This document shows positions 36,120 through 45,786 of a stretch of 64,000 nt of DNA, piece after piece. The notes under the pieces were generated by a model that was not told the DNA's origin, searched no databases, and was given only the letters and a program-made list of their open reading frames with translations. Source of the stretch: an uncultured Flavobacteriaceae bacterium (lineage in GTDB: Bacteria > Bacteroidota > Bacteroidia > Flavobacteriales > Flavobacteriaceae); NCBI GenBank assembly GCA_947503105.1, contig CANNCM010000001.1, positions 496,001 through 560,000 on the forward strand, in the 5' to 3' direction. Position numbers and translations under genes: made by a program. Within the stretch, counting starts at the first letter, position 1. Each line of letters begins with the position of its first letter.

Positions 36120-36147
36120 TTGTTTTTGATAGAAAACCATAACTTTG
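36120..36147 (+). promoter_or_regulatory. Candidate promoter for atpB (TTG-N17-TAACTTTG)
   Basis: A TTG at 36120-36122 (within TTTTTG) and a TAACTTTG -7 box at 36140-36147 are 17 bases apart, matching the Flavobacterium consensus. The box ends 31 bases before the atpB ATG. It would allow the structural genes to be expressed separately from porW, bactofilin and atpZ. Confidence 0.6.
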
Positions 36148-36178
36148 CAGCGATTTTATACAACGACAAAAATCTGCA

Positions 36179-37285
36179 ATGCGAAGCAAATTAACATTGA
36201 AAGCGATTACGCTGATTTTCTTTTTAATGCCATTTACGGTATTGGCTGGTGGAGATGCTCCCAAAACGGATAAAAAAGCTGAGATAAAAGCTTATATTCA
36301 ACACCACCTTCAAGATTCATACGATTTTAGTTTATTTTCTTACACAACCGAGGATGGCGAGCACAAGTACATAGGCGCACCACTCCCTGTTATCCTGTGG
36401 GATGAAGGGCTAAAGATTTTTGCTTCTTCTAAATTTCACCACGGAGAAACTCTTGCTGAGATTGATGGTAATTATTACAAACTATACCATAACAAAATCT
36501 ACAAGACAGACGCCGAAGGTACCATCAATTATGATGAGCATAATCATCCAACAAATACAAAACCCTTAGATTTTTCGATCACCAAAAGTGTTGTGATGAT
36601 CATGATTACAGCTCTGCTCATGTTTTTCCTTTTTAGAGGACTTGGAAGATCATATGGAGAAAACAATGGTCTAGCAAAAGGAGTAGGACGGTTTTTTGAA
36701 CCTATTGTTCTTTACATCAGAGACGATATCGCTATTCCAAATATTGGAGAAAAGAAATATATGCGCTATATGCCGTTTTTACTTACAGTGTTTTTCTTTA
36801 TTTGGTTTTTAAATATTTTTGGTCTTACGCCACTTGGCGTAAATGTTACCGGAAATATTGCAGTGACATTTGCATTGGCATTATTAACGTTTTTAATCAC
36901 AAATTTTACAGGAACAAAAGACTATTGGAAACACATTTTTGATCCACTAGGAGATTCTATGCCTTGGTATGGAAAAATTCTTTTGTACATCATATTGATC
37001 CCTATTGAAGTGCTAGGGATATTCATTAAACCATTCTCATTATTAATTCGTTTGTATGCAAATATGCAAGCAGGACACATTGTATTGATGAGTTTGATTG
37101 GTTTGATGTTTTTATTCAAAAGCTGGTTGGGAAGTCCATTATCCTTTGGATTGGCCTTTGCCATCTCGCTCATTGAAATACTTGTAGCATTGTTGCAAGC
37201 ATATATTTTCACAATGCTATCGGCTTTATATTTTGGTTTTGCTTCAGAGGAGCACGAGCATCATGATGAAGCACACGCTCATTAG
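36179..37285 (+). CDS. atpB: ATP synthase F0 subunit a
   Basis: Proton channel half of F0 in the inner membrane. The 368-residue protein is longer than the roughly 270-residue E. coli form. It carries an N-terminal signal peptide (LKAITLIFFLMPFTVLAGG) and about 110 periplasmic residues, as usual in Bacteroidota. The core shows LLTFLITNFTGTKDYW and the helix with the essential Arg (FSLLIRLYANMQAGHIVL). A C-terminal LLQAYIFTMLSALYFG and a His-rich tail follow. atpE starts 48 bases downstream. Confidence 0.96.
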   Translation: MRSKLTLKAITLIFFLMPFTVLAGGDAPKTDKKAEIKAYIQHHLQDSYDFSLFSYTTEDGEHKYIGAPLPVILWDEGLKIFASSKFHHGETLAEIDGNYYKLYHNKIYKTDAEGTINYDEHNHPTNTKPLDFSITKSVVMIMITALLMFFLFRGLGRSYGENNGLAKGVGRFFEPIVLYIRDDIAIPNIGEKKYMRYMPFLLTVFFFIWFLNIFGLTPLGVNVTGNIAVTFALALLTFLITNFTGTKDYWKHIFDPLGDSMPWYGKILLYIILIPIEVLGIFIKPFSLLIRLYANMQAGHIVLMSLIGLMFLFKSWLGSPLSFGLAFAISLIEILVALLQAYIFTMLSALYFGFASEEHEHHDEAHAH

Positions 37286-37333
37286 TAATTTTGAGCAATT
37301 AATAATGAATGTTTAATTTTTAAATACATATAT

Positions 37334-37525
37334 ATGGAAATTCCAGTAATGGTAGGTGCAGGTTTAGTTGTTATCGGAGTAGGTTTAGGTATTGGTAAAA
37401 TCGGTGGTTCCGCAATGGAAGCTATCGCTCGCCAGCCAGAAGCTTACGGAAAGATTCAAACAGCGATGCTTATTGCAGCAGCCTTGATTGAAGGTATTGG
37501 ATTTGCGGCATTATTTGCAGTATAA
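37334..37525 (+). CDS. atpE: ATP synthase F0 subunit c
   Basis: Forms the rotor ring. The 63-residue protein is a helical hairpin: first helix VMVGAGLVVIGVGLGIGKIGG, the polar loop AIARQPEA, and the second helix with the ion-binding Glu in ALIEGIGFAALF. The residue after Glu is Gly and there is no ET/ES plus Gln set typical of sodium-binding rings, so proton coupling is expected. A perfect hairpin lies between this gene and atpF. Confidence 0.97.
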   Translation: MEIPVMVGAGLVVIGVGLGIGKIGGSAMEAIARQPEAYGKIQTAMLIAAALIEGIGFAALFAV

Positions 37526-37539
37526 TCTTTATCCAAAAC

Positions 37540-37574
37540 AAACAATCTTGCAACGGTTGGTTGCAAGATTGTTT
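37540..37574 (+). terminator. Perfect 15-bp hairpin between atpE and atpF
   Basis: AAACAATCTTGCAAC (37540-37554) is exactly complementary to GTTGCAAGATTGTTT (37560-37574), with a 5-base loop GGTTG, followed by T and A-rich sequence. The form resembles an intrinsic terminator or an mRNA-stabilising hairpin. It is inside the operon, immediately after the c-subunit gene, so partial termination or 3'-end protection is more likely than a full stop. Confidence 0.75.
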
Positions 37575-37610
37575 TAATTAAACTTAAAATATCATCATAA
37601 TAAAATTATT

Positions 37611-38111
37611 ATGGAAAAATTATTAGAAGAATTCTCACTTGGACTGTTTGTTTGGCAAACATTACTTTTTGTTGGGCTTTTATTGCTATTAAAAAAATAT
37701 GCTTGGGGTCCAATTTTGAGCGCCGTCAATGAGCGTGAAGAAGGGATCAAAAATGCATTAAGTGCTGCAAACGATGCCAAAAAAGAGATGGAAAATCTTC
37801 AAGCAGACAATCAAAAGCTTTTGAAAGAAGCCCGTGCAGAGCGTGAAGCGATGCTTAAAGAAGCGCGCGAACTCAAAACTAAAATGATTGATGACGCTAA
37901 AGAAGAAGCCAAAGAAGAAGCAGGGAAATTAGTTGCTCAAGCACAAGCTGCTATTGAGACAGAGAAAAAGGCAGCTATAGCAGATTTAAAAGCGCAAGTT
38001 GCAGATCTTTCTATTTCTATTGCAGAAAAAGTATTGGGAGAAGAATTATCAAACAAAGGAAAGCAAGAAAAATTAGTAGAGTCGATGTTAGACGATGCTA
38101 GTTTAAACTAA
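37611..38111 (+). CDS. atpF: ATP synthase F0 subunit b
   Basis: Peripheral stalk protein joining F0 to F1. The 166-residue protein has one N-terminal membrane helix (about 8-28, FVWQTLLFVGLLLLLKKYAW). A long charged coiled coil follows (KEMENLQADNQKLLKEAR, EAKEEAGKLVAQAQA), with a C-terminal ADLSISIAEKVLGEEL delta-binding part. Length is standard. It lies 85 bases after atpE, beyond the hairpin, and 6 bases before atpH. Confidence 0.95.
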   Translation: MEKLLEEFSLGLFVWQTLLFVGLLLLLKKYAWGPILSAVNEREEGIKNALSAANDAKKEMENLQADNQKLLKEARAEREAMLKEARELKTKMIDDAKEEAKEEAGKLVAQAQAAIETEKKAAIADLKAQVADLSISIAEKVLGEELSNKGKQEKLVESMLDDASLN

Positions 38112-38117
38112 AAAAAT

Positions 38118-38654
38118 ATGTCAGGGACAAGAGCAGCCATTCGATATGCTAAGGCCATCTTAAGTGTGGCAGAGGATAACAATACATCGGCAAAAATTCA
38201 TGAAGAAATGAATCAAATTGCCAGTGCTATTGCTTCAAATCCTGAATTGAACGAAGTACTAAAGTCTCCTGTTGTAAAACTTTCTGAAAAAACTGCTGTT
38301 TTAGAAAAAATCTTTGCAACATCGGGGGCAGAAGTCAAATCTTTATTCAGCATTCTAGCACAAAACAAACGTGTAGATTTATTAGAGCAAATAGCACAAC
38401 AATATAAGCGTTTGTTCGATGAGCTCAACAATAAAGAACAAGCAACGGTAACCACAGCAGTGCCCATGACTGAAGCTCTTGAAAAAAAGGTCATGGCAAA
38501 GTTAAAAACGCTATCAAACAAAGACGTAACCTTGACCAAAATTGTAGATGAAACCATCTTAGGTGGATTTATTCTACGCGTTGGAGATCAGCAATACAAT
38601 GCAAGTGTTTCTAACCAATTGAATGAAATAAAAAATAAATTTATAACAAATTAA
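38118..38654 (+). CDS. atpH: ATP synthase F1 subunit delta
   Basis: Caps the F1 head and binds the b-dimer. The 178-residue helical protein begins with the family motif RAAIRYAKAILSVAE and ends with the conserved VDETILGGFILRVGDQQYNAS strand pair. Its place between atpF and atpA is canonical. Confidence 0.95.
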   Translation: MSGTRAAIRYAKAILSVAEDNNTSAKIHEEMNQIASAIASNPELNEVLKSPVVKLSEKTAVLEKIFATSGAEVKSLFSILAQNKRVDLLEQIAQQYKRLFDELNNKEQATVTTAVPMTEALEKKVMAKLKTLSNKDVTLTKIVDETILGGFILRVGDQQYNASVSNQLNEIKNKFITN

Positions 38655-38696
38655 AAAGAACTCATTTTGAGTTCAATGAGTTAAAAATAGATTAAA

Positions 38697-40274
38697 ATGG
38701 CAGATGTAAAAGCAGCTGAAATTTCAGCAATTTTAAAGCAACAACTTTCAGGATTTGAAGCCACAGCTTCTTTAGATGAAGTCGGTACTGTATTGACTGT
38801 TGGGGACGGGATTGTTCGTGCTTACGGACTTTCTAACGCACAGTACGGAGAGTTAGTTCAATTTGAGGGAGGTCTTGAAGGAATTGTACTAAACCTAGAA
38901 GAAGATAATGTTGGTATTGTACTTTTGGGAGCGTCCAAGGTTGTAAAAGAAGGATCTACTGTAAAGCGTACAGGACGTATTGCTTCTATCAATGTTGGAG
39001 AGGGCATCGTTGGTCGTGTTGTAGATACGCTTGGAGCACCAATTGATGGTAAAGGCCCAATTGAAGGCGATGTTTATGAAATGCCATTGGAAAGAAAAGC
39101 ACCTGGTGTTGTCTTTCGCGAGCCCGTAACGGAGCCACTTCAAACAGGAATTAAATCTATTGATGCCATGATCCCTGTTGGACGTGGACAAAGAGAGCTT
39201 GTTATTGGTGACCGTCAAACAGGAAAAACAACTGTTTGTATTGATACTATTCTAAATCAAAAAGAATTTTACGATGCAGGCGAGCCTGTATATTGTATTT
39301 ATGTTGCTGTTGGACAAAAAGCTTCTACAGTAGCAAATATTGCAAAAACATTAGAAGACAGAGGCGCTTTGGCCTACACTACAATTGTAGCAGCGAACGC
39401 CTCAGATCCTGCACCAATGCAAGTATATGCACCGTTTGCAGGAGCTGCGATTGGAGAATACTTTAGAGATACTGGCCGTCCAGCCTTAATTATTTACGAC
39501 GATTTATCAAAGCAAGCGGTAGCATACCGTGAGGTATCGCTTTTGCTTCGCCGTCCACCAGGACGCGAGGCCTACCCAGGGGATGTATTCTACTTGCATT
39601 CACGTCTTTTAGAGCGTTCTGCGAAAGTGATTAATGATGACACTATCGCAAAAGATATGAACGACTTACCAGACGCATTAAAACCGTTGGTAAAAGGAGG
39701 AGGGTCTTTAACAGCCCTTCCAATTATTGAAACACAAGCAGGGGATGTATCTGCCTATATTCCTACAAACGTGATTTCGATTACTGATGGTCAGATTTTC
39801 TTGGATGGAGATTTATTTAACTCCGGTGTACGTCCAGCAATTAACGTCGGTATTTCGGTATCTCGTGTAGGGGGTAGTGCACAAATCAAATCCATGAAAA
39901 AAGTCTCTGGAACGTTAAAATTAGATCAAGCGCAATTTCGTGAATTGGAAGCATTTGCAAAATTTGGTTCTGACTTAGATGCGGTGACACTTAATGTGAT
40001 TGAGAAAGGGAAACGTAACGTAGAAATATTAAAACAAGCACAAAATGATCCTTATACAGTAGAAGATCAAATTGCGATTATTTATGCAGGATCAAAAAAC
40101 TTGTTGCGTGATGTTCCAGTAAACAAAGTCAAAGAATTCGAAACAGAATTTATTGAATTCTTAAAAGCAAAACACAGTGATGCTTTGGCAACACTTAAAT
40201 CTGGTAAACTAACAGATGAAGTAACGGATACGTTAACGAAAGTTGCAAAAGATTTATCAGCCAAATACAATTAA
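38697..40274 (+). CDS. atpA: ATP synthase F1 subunit alpha
   Basis: Non-catalytic nucleotide-binding subunit of F1. The 525-residue protein has an N-terminal beta-barrel ([16 protein letters not shown]), the P-loop [10 protein letters not shown] at about residues 170-179, and [29 protein letters not shown] containing the DDLSKQA motif. [18 protein letters not shown] follows. Composition here is slightly richer in G/C than in neighbouring genes, as expected for high expression. atpG follows after 27 bases. Confidence 0.98.
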   Translation: MADVKAAEISAILKQQLSGFEATASLDEVGTVLTVGDGIVRAYGLSNAQYGELVQFEGGLEGIVLNLEEDNVGIVLLGASKVVKEGSTVKRTGRIASINVGEGIVGRVVDTLGAPIDGKGPIEGDVYEMPLERKAPGVVFREPVTEPLQTGIKSIDAMIPVGRGQRELVIGDRQTGKTTVCIDTILNQKEFYDAGEPVYCIYVAVGQKASTVANIAKTLEDRGALAYTTIVAANASDPAPMQVYAPFAGAAIGEYFRDTGRPALIIYDDLSKQAVAYREVSLLLRRPPGREAYPGDVFYLHSRLLERSAKVINDDTIAKDMNDLPDALKPLVKGGGSLTALPIIETQAGDVSAYIPTNVISITDGQIFLDGDLFNSGVRPAINVGISVSRVGGSAQIKSMKKVSGTLKLDQAQFRELEAFAKFGSDLDAVTLNVIEKGKRNVEILKQAQNDPYTVEDQIAIIYAGSKNLLRDVPVNKVKEFETEFIEFLKAKHSDALATLKSGKLTDEVTDTLTKVAKDLSAKYN

Positions 40275-40301
40275 TTTTAAATTAAAGAACTAATTTAAAG
40301 C

Positions 40302-41159
40302 ATGGCAAATTTAAAGGAAATAAGAAACAGAATTTCGTCCGTATCGTCTACGATGCAGATTACCAGTGCGATGAAAATGGTGTCTGCGGCCAAGCTCAAA
40401 AAAGCTCAAGACGCCATCACTGCGATGCGTCCTTATGCCGATAAACTGACGGAACTTTTACAAAACTTGAGTGCAACTTTAGATGCTGATAACGGAAGTA
40501 AATTTGCAGATCAGCGTGAAGTCAAAAACGTTCTTATTGTTGCCATTACTTCCAACAGAGGTTTGTGTGGTGCTTTTAATTCAAACATCATAAAGCAAGC
40601 CAATCATTTGGCCAATAGCTATGCCAACCAAAATATATCTGTCGTGGCTATCGGAAAAAAAGCCAATGACGCCCTTTCAAAAGACTACGAAATTTTGTCC
40701 AATGAAAGTTCTGTCTTTGACGATTTAACCTTTGAAAATGTCGCTCAAATTGCTGAGTTTTTGATGCAAAAATTTGAAGAGAGAAGCGTCGATAAAATTG
40801 AATTGGTATATAACAAATTTAAAAACGCAGCGACTCAAATTGTAATGACAGAGCAATTTTTACCAATTGTTCCTAATGCAGAAGCAACCAATGCGAACCA
40901 AGATTATATTTTTGAACCCTCAAAAGCAGAAATCGTAGAGACTTTGATTCCAAAGTCTTTAAAAACGCAACTGTTTAAAGCTATTCGCGATAGTTTTGCT
41001 AGTGAACACGGTGCACGAATGACAGCCATGCACAAAGCCACAGACAATGCCACAGAGCTTAGAGATCAATTGAAATTGACCTATAACAAAGCACGTCAAG
41101 CAGCAATTACCAACGAAATTTTAGAAATTGTTGGTGGTGCAGAAGCATTGAATAGCTAA
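40302..41159 (+). CDS. atpG: ATP synthase F1 subunit gamma
   Basis: Central rotor shaft. The 285-residue protein has the N-terminal helix NLKEIRNRISSVSSTMQITSAM KM-type motif, the ITSNRGLCGAFNSN signature, and a C-terminal helix ending ARQAAITNEILEIVGGAEAL. Beta (atpD) and epsilon (atpC) do not follow; a terminator does. In Bacteroidota these two subunits are normally encoded at a separate locus. Confidence 0.97.
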   Translation: MANLKEIRNRISSVSSTMQITSAMKMVSAAKLKKAQDAITAMRPYADKLTELLQNLSATLDADNGSKFADQREVKNVLIVAITSNRGLCGAFNSNIIKQANHLANSYANQNISVVAIGKKANDALSKDYEILSNESSVFDDLTFENVAQIAEFLMQKFEERSVDKIELVYNKFKNAATQIVMTEQFLPIVPNAEATNANQDYIFEPSKAEIVETLIPKSLKTQLFKAIRDSFASEHGARMTAMHKATDNATELRDQLKLTYNKARQAAITNEILEIVGGAEALNS

Positions 41160-41177
41160 AAGACTATATATGACATT

Positions 41178-41207
41178 AAAAAGCCTCGTATTTGCGGGGC
41201 TTTTTTT
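41178..41207 (+). terminator. Intrinsic terminator after atpG
   Basis: AAAAAGCCTCG pairs with CGGGGCTTTTT (one T-G pair, otherwise complementary) around a TATTTG loop, followed by further T residues. It lies 18 bases after the atpG stop and should end the ATP synthase transcript. Confidence 0.85.
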
Positions 41208-41236
41208 GTGGAATGAAGTTTGATATATTTGTTTTT

Positions 41237-41734
41237 ATGAATTTCAAAAATACTTCTATAATTGTGTTCTTATTTTCAGTTCTTCTATTGTGCTGTAAAA
41301 GCACCCGTTCAATACATTTTCAATCAGAAATACCAATAAAAATAGAAGCGCCCTATTATCAATCTTGGGTTGCAGGGACTCAAGGCGGCGGTAGTGGTGT
41401 TGATGTGTTTTTACCTGTTCAAAACCTCAATGGTATTGCCCCCGATAGTCTTCATTTTCGAGGGCAGCGCGTACAAGCAGAGTCTAAAAATAAAATGATT
41501 TTTGGGCGATTTTCAACTTCAAAACAACAGCTACAAGACGTGATTTTGAGCAACGAGCCTTTGGCAGAAATCAACAATCAATTGCTTTCATCACGAGATC
41601 ATTCGCCATTCGATTTGGCTAAAAATACATGTGTTTTGAGTTATAAAATCGATCAGAAGCGCTACTATTATAAAATTATAAATCTAGCGCAGCGCCCAAC
41701 CCTTCCTTATCCTTCGTCTCCTCCCTCTCGTTAA
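41237..41734 (+). CDS. Lipoprotein of unknown function
   Basis: No family recognised. The open frame extends upstream through the terminator hairpin to a TTG at 41192. The ATG at 41237 is the sensible start because it gives a 165-residue protein with a proper lipoprotein signal (IIVFLFSVLLLCCKS, lipid Cys at about 19-20). The body contains SWVAGTQGGGSGVDVFLPV, DSLHFRGQRVQAE and a C-terminal strand pair KRYYYKIIN, then a Pro/Ser-rich tail. It is followed 50 bases later by the flippase gene. Confidence 0.7.
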   Translation: MNFKNTSIIVFLFSVLLLCCKSTRSIHFQSEIPIKIEAPYYQSWVAGTQGGGSGVDVFLPVQNLNGIAPDSLHFRGQRVQAESKNKMIFGRFSTSKQQLQDVILSNEPLAEINNQLLSSRDHSPFDLAKNTCVLSYKIDQKRYYYKIINLAQRPTLPYPSSPPSR

Positions 41735-41784
41735 TTATTATATCTGGTCTAAAAAGTGTATTTTTAAGCTCAAATAATAAAATT

Positions 41785-43245
41785 TTGAGTCGCCTAAAAA
41801 CGCTTTACAAACAAACCTTTATTTATGGCTTGGCTACAGTTGTACCCAGAATGCTCAGCTTTTTGTTGGTTCGACTACACACAGACAAATCGGTGCTCGC
41901 AAATGTTGCCGATTATGGCGATGTCTCTCTGATATTTGCTTATTTTGTTTTGTTTAATGTCCTTTTGGCCTATGGTATGGAAACTACATTTTTTAGATTT
42001 TTCAGTAGCGATGAAAATAAAAAAACAGTCCTTAGCACTTCTGCCATTTCACTGTTGTTCACTTCTACTTTAGTTTTGGGAATTGGCTATTTGCTCCGAC
42101 ATCACATTTCAAATATTACGCATATCGATACCGATTATATAGTATTGGTACTCTGGACTTTATTTTTTGATGCTTTGGTCATTATACCCTTTGCATATTT
42201 GAGGGCAGTGGAGAACCCCATAAAATATACAGCGATTAAACTCACTAACGTTAGTATAAATTTAGGCCTAAATATTATTTTACTTTTATTGCTAAAATCG
42301 TGGGCAGAATCGTCTTCTTTTTTGGGACTTTTCTACCGTTCCGACTTCGAAGTGCACTACATTTTTATCGCCAATTTGATTGCTAGTGCGGTTACATTTT
42401 TACTTTTGATTTCTTTTTATTTTAAATTGAATTACACTTTTAATGTCAAGCTTTGGAAAAAAATGCTGCGCTATGCTTTTCCTGTACTTATCGCTGGAGT
42501 GGCTTTTTCAATCAATGAAACCTTTGATCGCATTTTGTTAGAGCGCCTTTTGCCCGAGGATATTTCAAAAGCGGCTATTGGAACCTATTCTGCATGTTAT
42601 AAACTCGCCTTGTTTATGATGCTATTTGCAACGGCCTACCGCCTTGGTATCGAGCCTTTCTTTTTTAGTAATGCAAAAGCCGTTGACGCCAAAACGAATT
42701 ATGCTAAAATCTTGGAATTTTTTGTCATTTTTGGAGCCTTGATTTTATTAATTGTCGTTGTTTTTATAGATGTTCTAAAATTAATTTTGATCCCCAACGA
42801 GGCCTATTGGGAAGCGATGGCCGTTGTTCCTATTTTATTACTGGCCTATTTGTTTCTTGGCGTCTATCACAATCTTTCGGTGTGGTACAAGATTACAGAT
42901 CGCACCAAATATGGCGCGTATATTTCAATTTTTGGAGCGCTTATCACCCTTATTATTAATATCATAGGCATACCAAAATTTGGCTATATGGCCTCGGCTG
43001 TGGCTACGCTTTCAGCCTATGCAACAATGGCCGTTATTTCCTATGCTTTTGGACAACAACACTACGCCATACCCTATAATGTAAAAAAAATGGGGCTTTA
43101 CTTGGTATTATCAATCACGCTATCGGCCCTTTCATTTTATATTTTTAGAGAACAATATTTCATTGGAATTCTTTTTATTTTAATTTTGATGACTGTCATA
43201 TGGCTGAAAGAAAAAACAGCTTTAAAACAACATATTAAATCCTAA
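41785..43245 (+). CDS. Polysaccharide/lipid flippase of the MOP superfamily
   Basis: The 486-residue membrane protein has about 14 hydrophobic segments. Wzx/MurJ-type features include the start [35 protein letters not shown], and [17 protein letters not shown]. It lies outside the polysaccharide locus, directly upstream of dut. This order is common in Bacteroidota and suggests a housekeeping substrate, such as a lipid-linked glycan or peptidoglycan precursor. The start is TTG at 41785. Family is secure; substrate is unknown. Confidence 0.85.
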   Translation: MSRLKTLYKQTFIYGLATVVPRMLSFLLVRLHTDKSVLANVADYGDVSLIFAYFVLFNVLLAYGMETTFFRFFSSDENKKTVLSTSAISLLFTSTLVLGIGYLLRHHISNITHIDTDYIVLVLWTLFFDALVIIPFAYLRAVENPIKYTAIKLTNVSINLGLNIILLLLLKSWAESSSFLGLFYRSDFEVHYIFIANLIASAVTFLLLISFYFKLNYTFNVKLWKKMLRYAFPVLIAGVAFSINETFDRILLERLLPEDISKAAIGTYSACYKLALFMMLFATAYRLGIEPFFFSNAKAVDAKTNYAKILEFFVIFGALILLIVVVFIDVLKLILIPNEAYWEAMAVVPILLLAYLFLGVYHNLSVWYKITDRTKYGAYISIFGALITLIINIIGIPKFGYMASAVATLSAYATMAVISYAFGQQHYAIPYNVKKMGLYLVLSITLSALSFYIFREQYFIGILFILILMTVIWLKEKTALKQHIKS

Positions 43246-43247
43246 CT

Positions 43248-43682
43248 ATGAAGATTAATATCATCAATAAATCCTCTCACCAATTACCGCATTACGAAAC
43301 CCTTGCTTCTGCAGGTATGGATTTGCGTGCCCACATCGAGCACGATATCATACTTAATCCTATGGAACGCACTATTGTACCAACCGGCCTTTTTATGGAA
43401 CTTCCAGTGGGGTTTGAAGCGCAAGTTCGCCCAAGAAGTGGACTGGCTGCAAAGCACGGCCTAACGGTCCTCAATAGTCCAGGCACAATTGATGCAGATT
43501 ACAGAGGAGAAATAGGAGTAATTTTAGTCAATCTTTCCAAAGAAACGTTTACAATTAAAAATGGGGAGCGTGTGGCTCAAATGGTTATTGCCAAACACGA
43601 ACGCGCCAAATGGAATGAGGTTCAAACATTATCTGAAACACGCCGTGGAGAAGGTGGATTTGGAAGTACAGGGCGCCAATGA
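43248..43682 (+). CDS. dut: Deoxyuridine 5'-triphosphate nucleotidohydrolase
   Basis: Hydrolyses dUTP to dUMP, limiting uracil in DNA. All five motifs of trimeric dUTPases are seen in the 144-residue protein: [42 protein letters not shown] and the C-terminal [10 protein letters not shown]. It lies 2 bases after the flippase gene and overlaps the TPR gene by 4 bases. Confidence 0.98.
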   Translation: MKINIINKSSHQLPHYETLASAGMDLRAHIEHDIILNPMERTIVPTGLFMELPVGFEAQVRPRSGLAAKHGLTVLNSPGTIDADYRGEIGVILVNLSKETFTIKNGERVAQMVIAKHERAKWNEVQTLSETRRGEGGFGSTGRQ

Positions 43683-45028
43683 TTCAAAAAAAACTTATAT
43701 TAATTTTTTTGATATGCTGTTCAGTTGGTAGCACACAAACTGAAAGAGACAGTCTTTTGGCACAACCGAAAGTTTCCAAAGATCTCCAATTTCAAAATCA
43801 TTTTTATGAAGCCCTCAAGCAAAAAGGTATAGAAAATTATAGTAAGGCGATTGATGCATTTGTCAAGTGTGCCGAATTGTTTCCAGAACGCGCTGTTGTT
43901 TTTTACGAATTAGGAGATCTTTATTTTAAGACCAAATCGTATCGCCGATCTGAAAGTAATCTAAAAAAAGCAATTGATTTAGATGCTGATAATTTTTGGT
44001 TTAAAGAAAAATTATACCACCTCTATGTACATCAAAATAATTATGATAAAGCCATTGAAACAGCAAAATCATTGTTGTATAGGGACAAGGATTACGAAGA
44101 AGATTTGGTAAATTTATATGCAGGTGCAGGACGATATGGAGAAGCAATCGCACAAATTGATGTTATGGATGAGCGTTATGGTTTCAATTCAAAACGCGAT
44201 CAAACACGAATAGAAATATACAGACGAACACAAAATCAAAAAGGGCATATAACATTTTTAAAAAATCGCCTTAAAGCAGCAGTAGAAAATGAACAAAATT
44301 TCCTGAATCTTATTTACACTTTAAGCCAATATAATTTAAAGCAAGAAGCATTTTCTACGGCTAAATTATTTTTAAAAAATCATCCAAAATCTCACATAGC
44401 CCATGTAGCACTCTATAAATTTTATTTGGATGATAAAGACTATGACAATGCAATTTCCTCAATGAAAATAGTGACAAGCAGCGCTATTTTAGAACCTCAC
44501 TTGAAAGTGAAAGTGTTAAGCGATTTTATGCAGTTTGTCCAAAAAAACCCAGAATATAAAGCGGTATTACTAGAAGTACAGCCTGCAGAATCTTTAGACA
44601 CGTCTAACCGTTCAAATTTGGAATGGGCTCGCTATTACCAAGAGCAAAATATGGAGGACAAAGCCTTGCAGTTTTTTGAAAAGGTATTGTCAGAACATCC
44701 AGAAAACCTATCGGTCATCAAAACAGTTGCACAGCTTTATTTGAAAACAAAACAATACCAAAAGGCCATCGAATTTACAACAGATCAATTGGAATTATTT
44801 CCAACTCAACTTGAGTTGTATCTAGTTTTTGGGGGCTCTCAAATGGCATTACAACATTGGGATCGGGCTTTAGAACTCCTCGAAGTTGGATTAGACTATA
44901 TTTTTGAAGAGAACGAAGTTGCAGCACAGTATTACGATTTATTAGCCGAACTTTACAAAAAGCAAAACAATATTAAAAAATCAAAGGCGTTTAGCCATAA
45001 AGCCAAAGCAATACAATCGAAGAAATGA
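43679..45028 (+). CDS. Exported tetratricopeptide repeat protein
   Basis: The 449-residue product has a signal peptide ([14 protein letters not shown]) and at least eight TPR units, such as [20 protein letters not shown] and [20 protein letters not shown]. It is likely a periplasmic scaffold. Its coupling by overlapping stops and starts with dut, the DUF4292 gene and envC suggests an envelope-assembly operon. No enzymatic domain is visible. Confidence 0.85.
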   Translation: MIQKKLILIFLICCSVGSTQTERDSLLAQPKVSKDLQFQNHFYEALKQKGIENYSKAIDAFVKCAELFPERAVVFYELGDLYFKTKSYRRSESNLKKAIDLDADNFWFKEKLYHLYVHQNNYDKAIETAKSLLYRDKDYEEDLVNLYAGAGRYGEAIAQIDVMDERYGFNSKRDQTRIEIYRRTQNQKGHITFLKNRLKAAVENEQNFLNLIYTLSQYNLKQEAFSTAKLFLKNHPKSHIAHVALYKFYLDDKDYDNAISSMKIVTSSAILEPHLKVKVLSDFMQFVQKNPEYKAVLLEVQPAESLDTSNRSNLEWARYYQEQNMEDKALQFFEKVLSEHPENLSVIKTVAQLYLKTKQYQKAIEFTTDQLELFPTQLELYLVFGGSQMALQHWDRALELLEVGLDYIFEENEVAAQYYDLLAELYKKQNNIKKSKAFSHKAKAIQSKK

Positions 45029-45786
45029 GAAAAGTTTTATTCTATCTAATAATAGGTTTCATCTTTAGTTGTAAGAGCACACAAACTATAGCTTCCAAAT
45101 CGGCGCTTAATTCTAAATTAAAGGCAAAACAAATTCTAAAAACCCACAACAAACAAAAGTCTGATTTTACGACTCTACAATCGCGATTAAAAATTGAACT
45201 CATAGAAGGTGCTAAGTCACAGTCACATACTGTCACCTTGCGTATGGAGCGCAATCAAACCATTTGGATCAATGCGTTTTTGAATATGGTTCGCGTAAAA
45301 ATCACACCAGAAAAAGTACAAATGTACAATAAGCTAGACCGCACTTATTTTGATGGTGATTTTGCCCTGATTAAGGATTTTTTGGGTGTAGAGCTCAACT
45401 TTTATCATATCGAAAATTTACTTTTGGGCCATGCTATATTTAGCCACAAACCCAATGCTTTGAAAAGGCAACCGCATCCAAAATCTTATGCTCTTAGCCC
45501 CAAGCAACAAAACGTTTTATTCGATGTATTGTATCTTATCAATCCGGGATATTTCAAATTGGATGGACAGAGTATTATTCAATTCAATCAAAATAGAAAA
45601 TTGAATGTGGAGTACCAAACATATCAAGAGATAGATGAACAGGTATTTCCCCAAGAAGTGACCGTAAAAGTTGATGAAAATCAAAAGGAAACAATCTTGA
45701 AAATGAATTTAAAATCCGTAAGTTTGAATCAACCCTTGCGCTTTCCATATAAGCGGCCTACTGGATATAAACCGATAGAATTCTAA
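45025..45786 (+). CDS. DUF4292 family lipoprotein
   Basis: Unknown function. The 253-residue product has a lipoprotein signal (LFYLIIGFIFSCKS, Cys at about 16) and a beta-rich domain with LRMERNQTIWINAFLNMVRVKITPEKVQMYN. This is the region recalling LolA/LolB-like outer membrane lipoprotein carriers, and typical of DUF4292. It overlaps the TPR gene by 4 bases and envC by 1 base. A carrier or envelope-assembly role is inferred from fold resemblance only. Confidence 0.82.
   Translation: MRKVLFYLIIGFIFSCKSTQTIASKSALNSKLKAKQILKTHNKQKSDFTTLQSRLKIELIEGAKSQSHTVTLRMERNQTIWINAFLNMVRVKITPEKVQMYNKLDRTYFDGDFALIKDFLGVELNFYHIENLLLGHAIFSHKPNALKRQPHPKSYALSPKQQNVLFDVLYLINPGYFKLDGQSIIQFNQNRKLNVEYQTYQEIDEQVFPQEVTVKVDENQKETILKMNLKSVSLNQPLRFPYKRPTGYKPIEF

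Noticed and set aside
41192..41236. Upstream extension of the lipoprotein frame to TTG at 41192
   Set aside because: The extension runs through the atpG terminator hairpin and would hide the lipoprotein signal; ATG at 41237 fits better.
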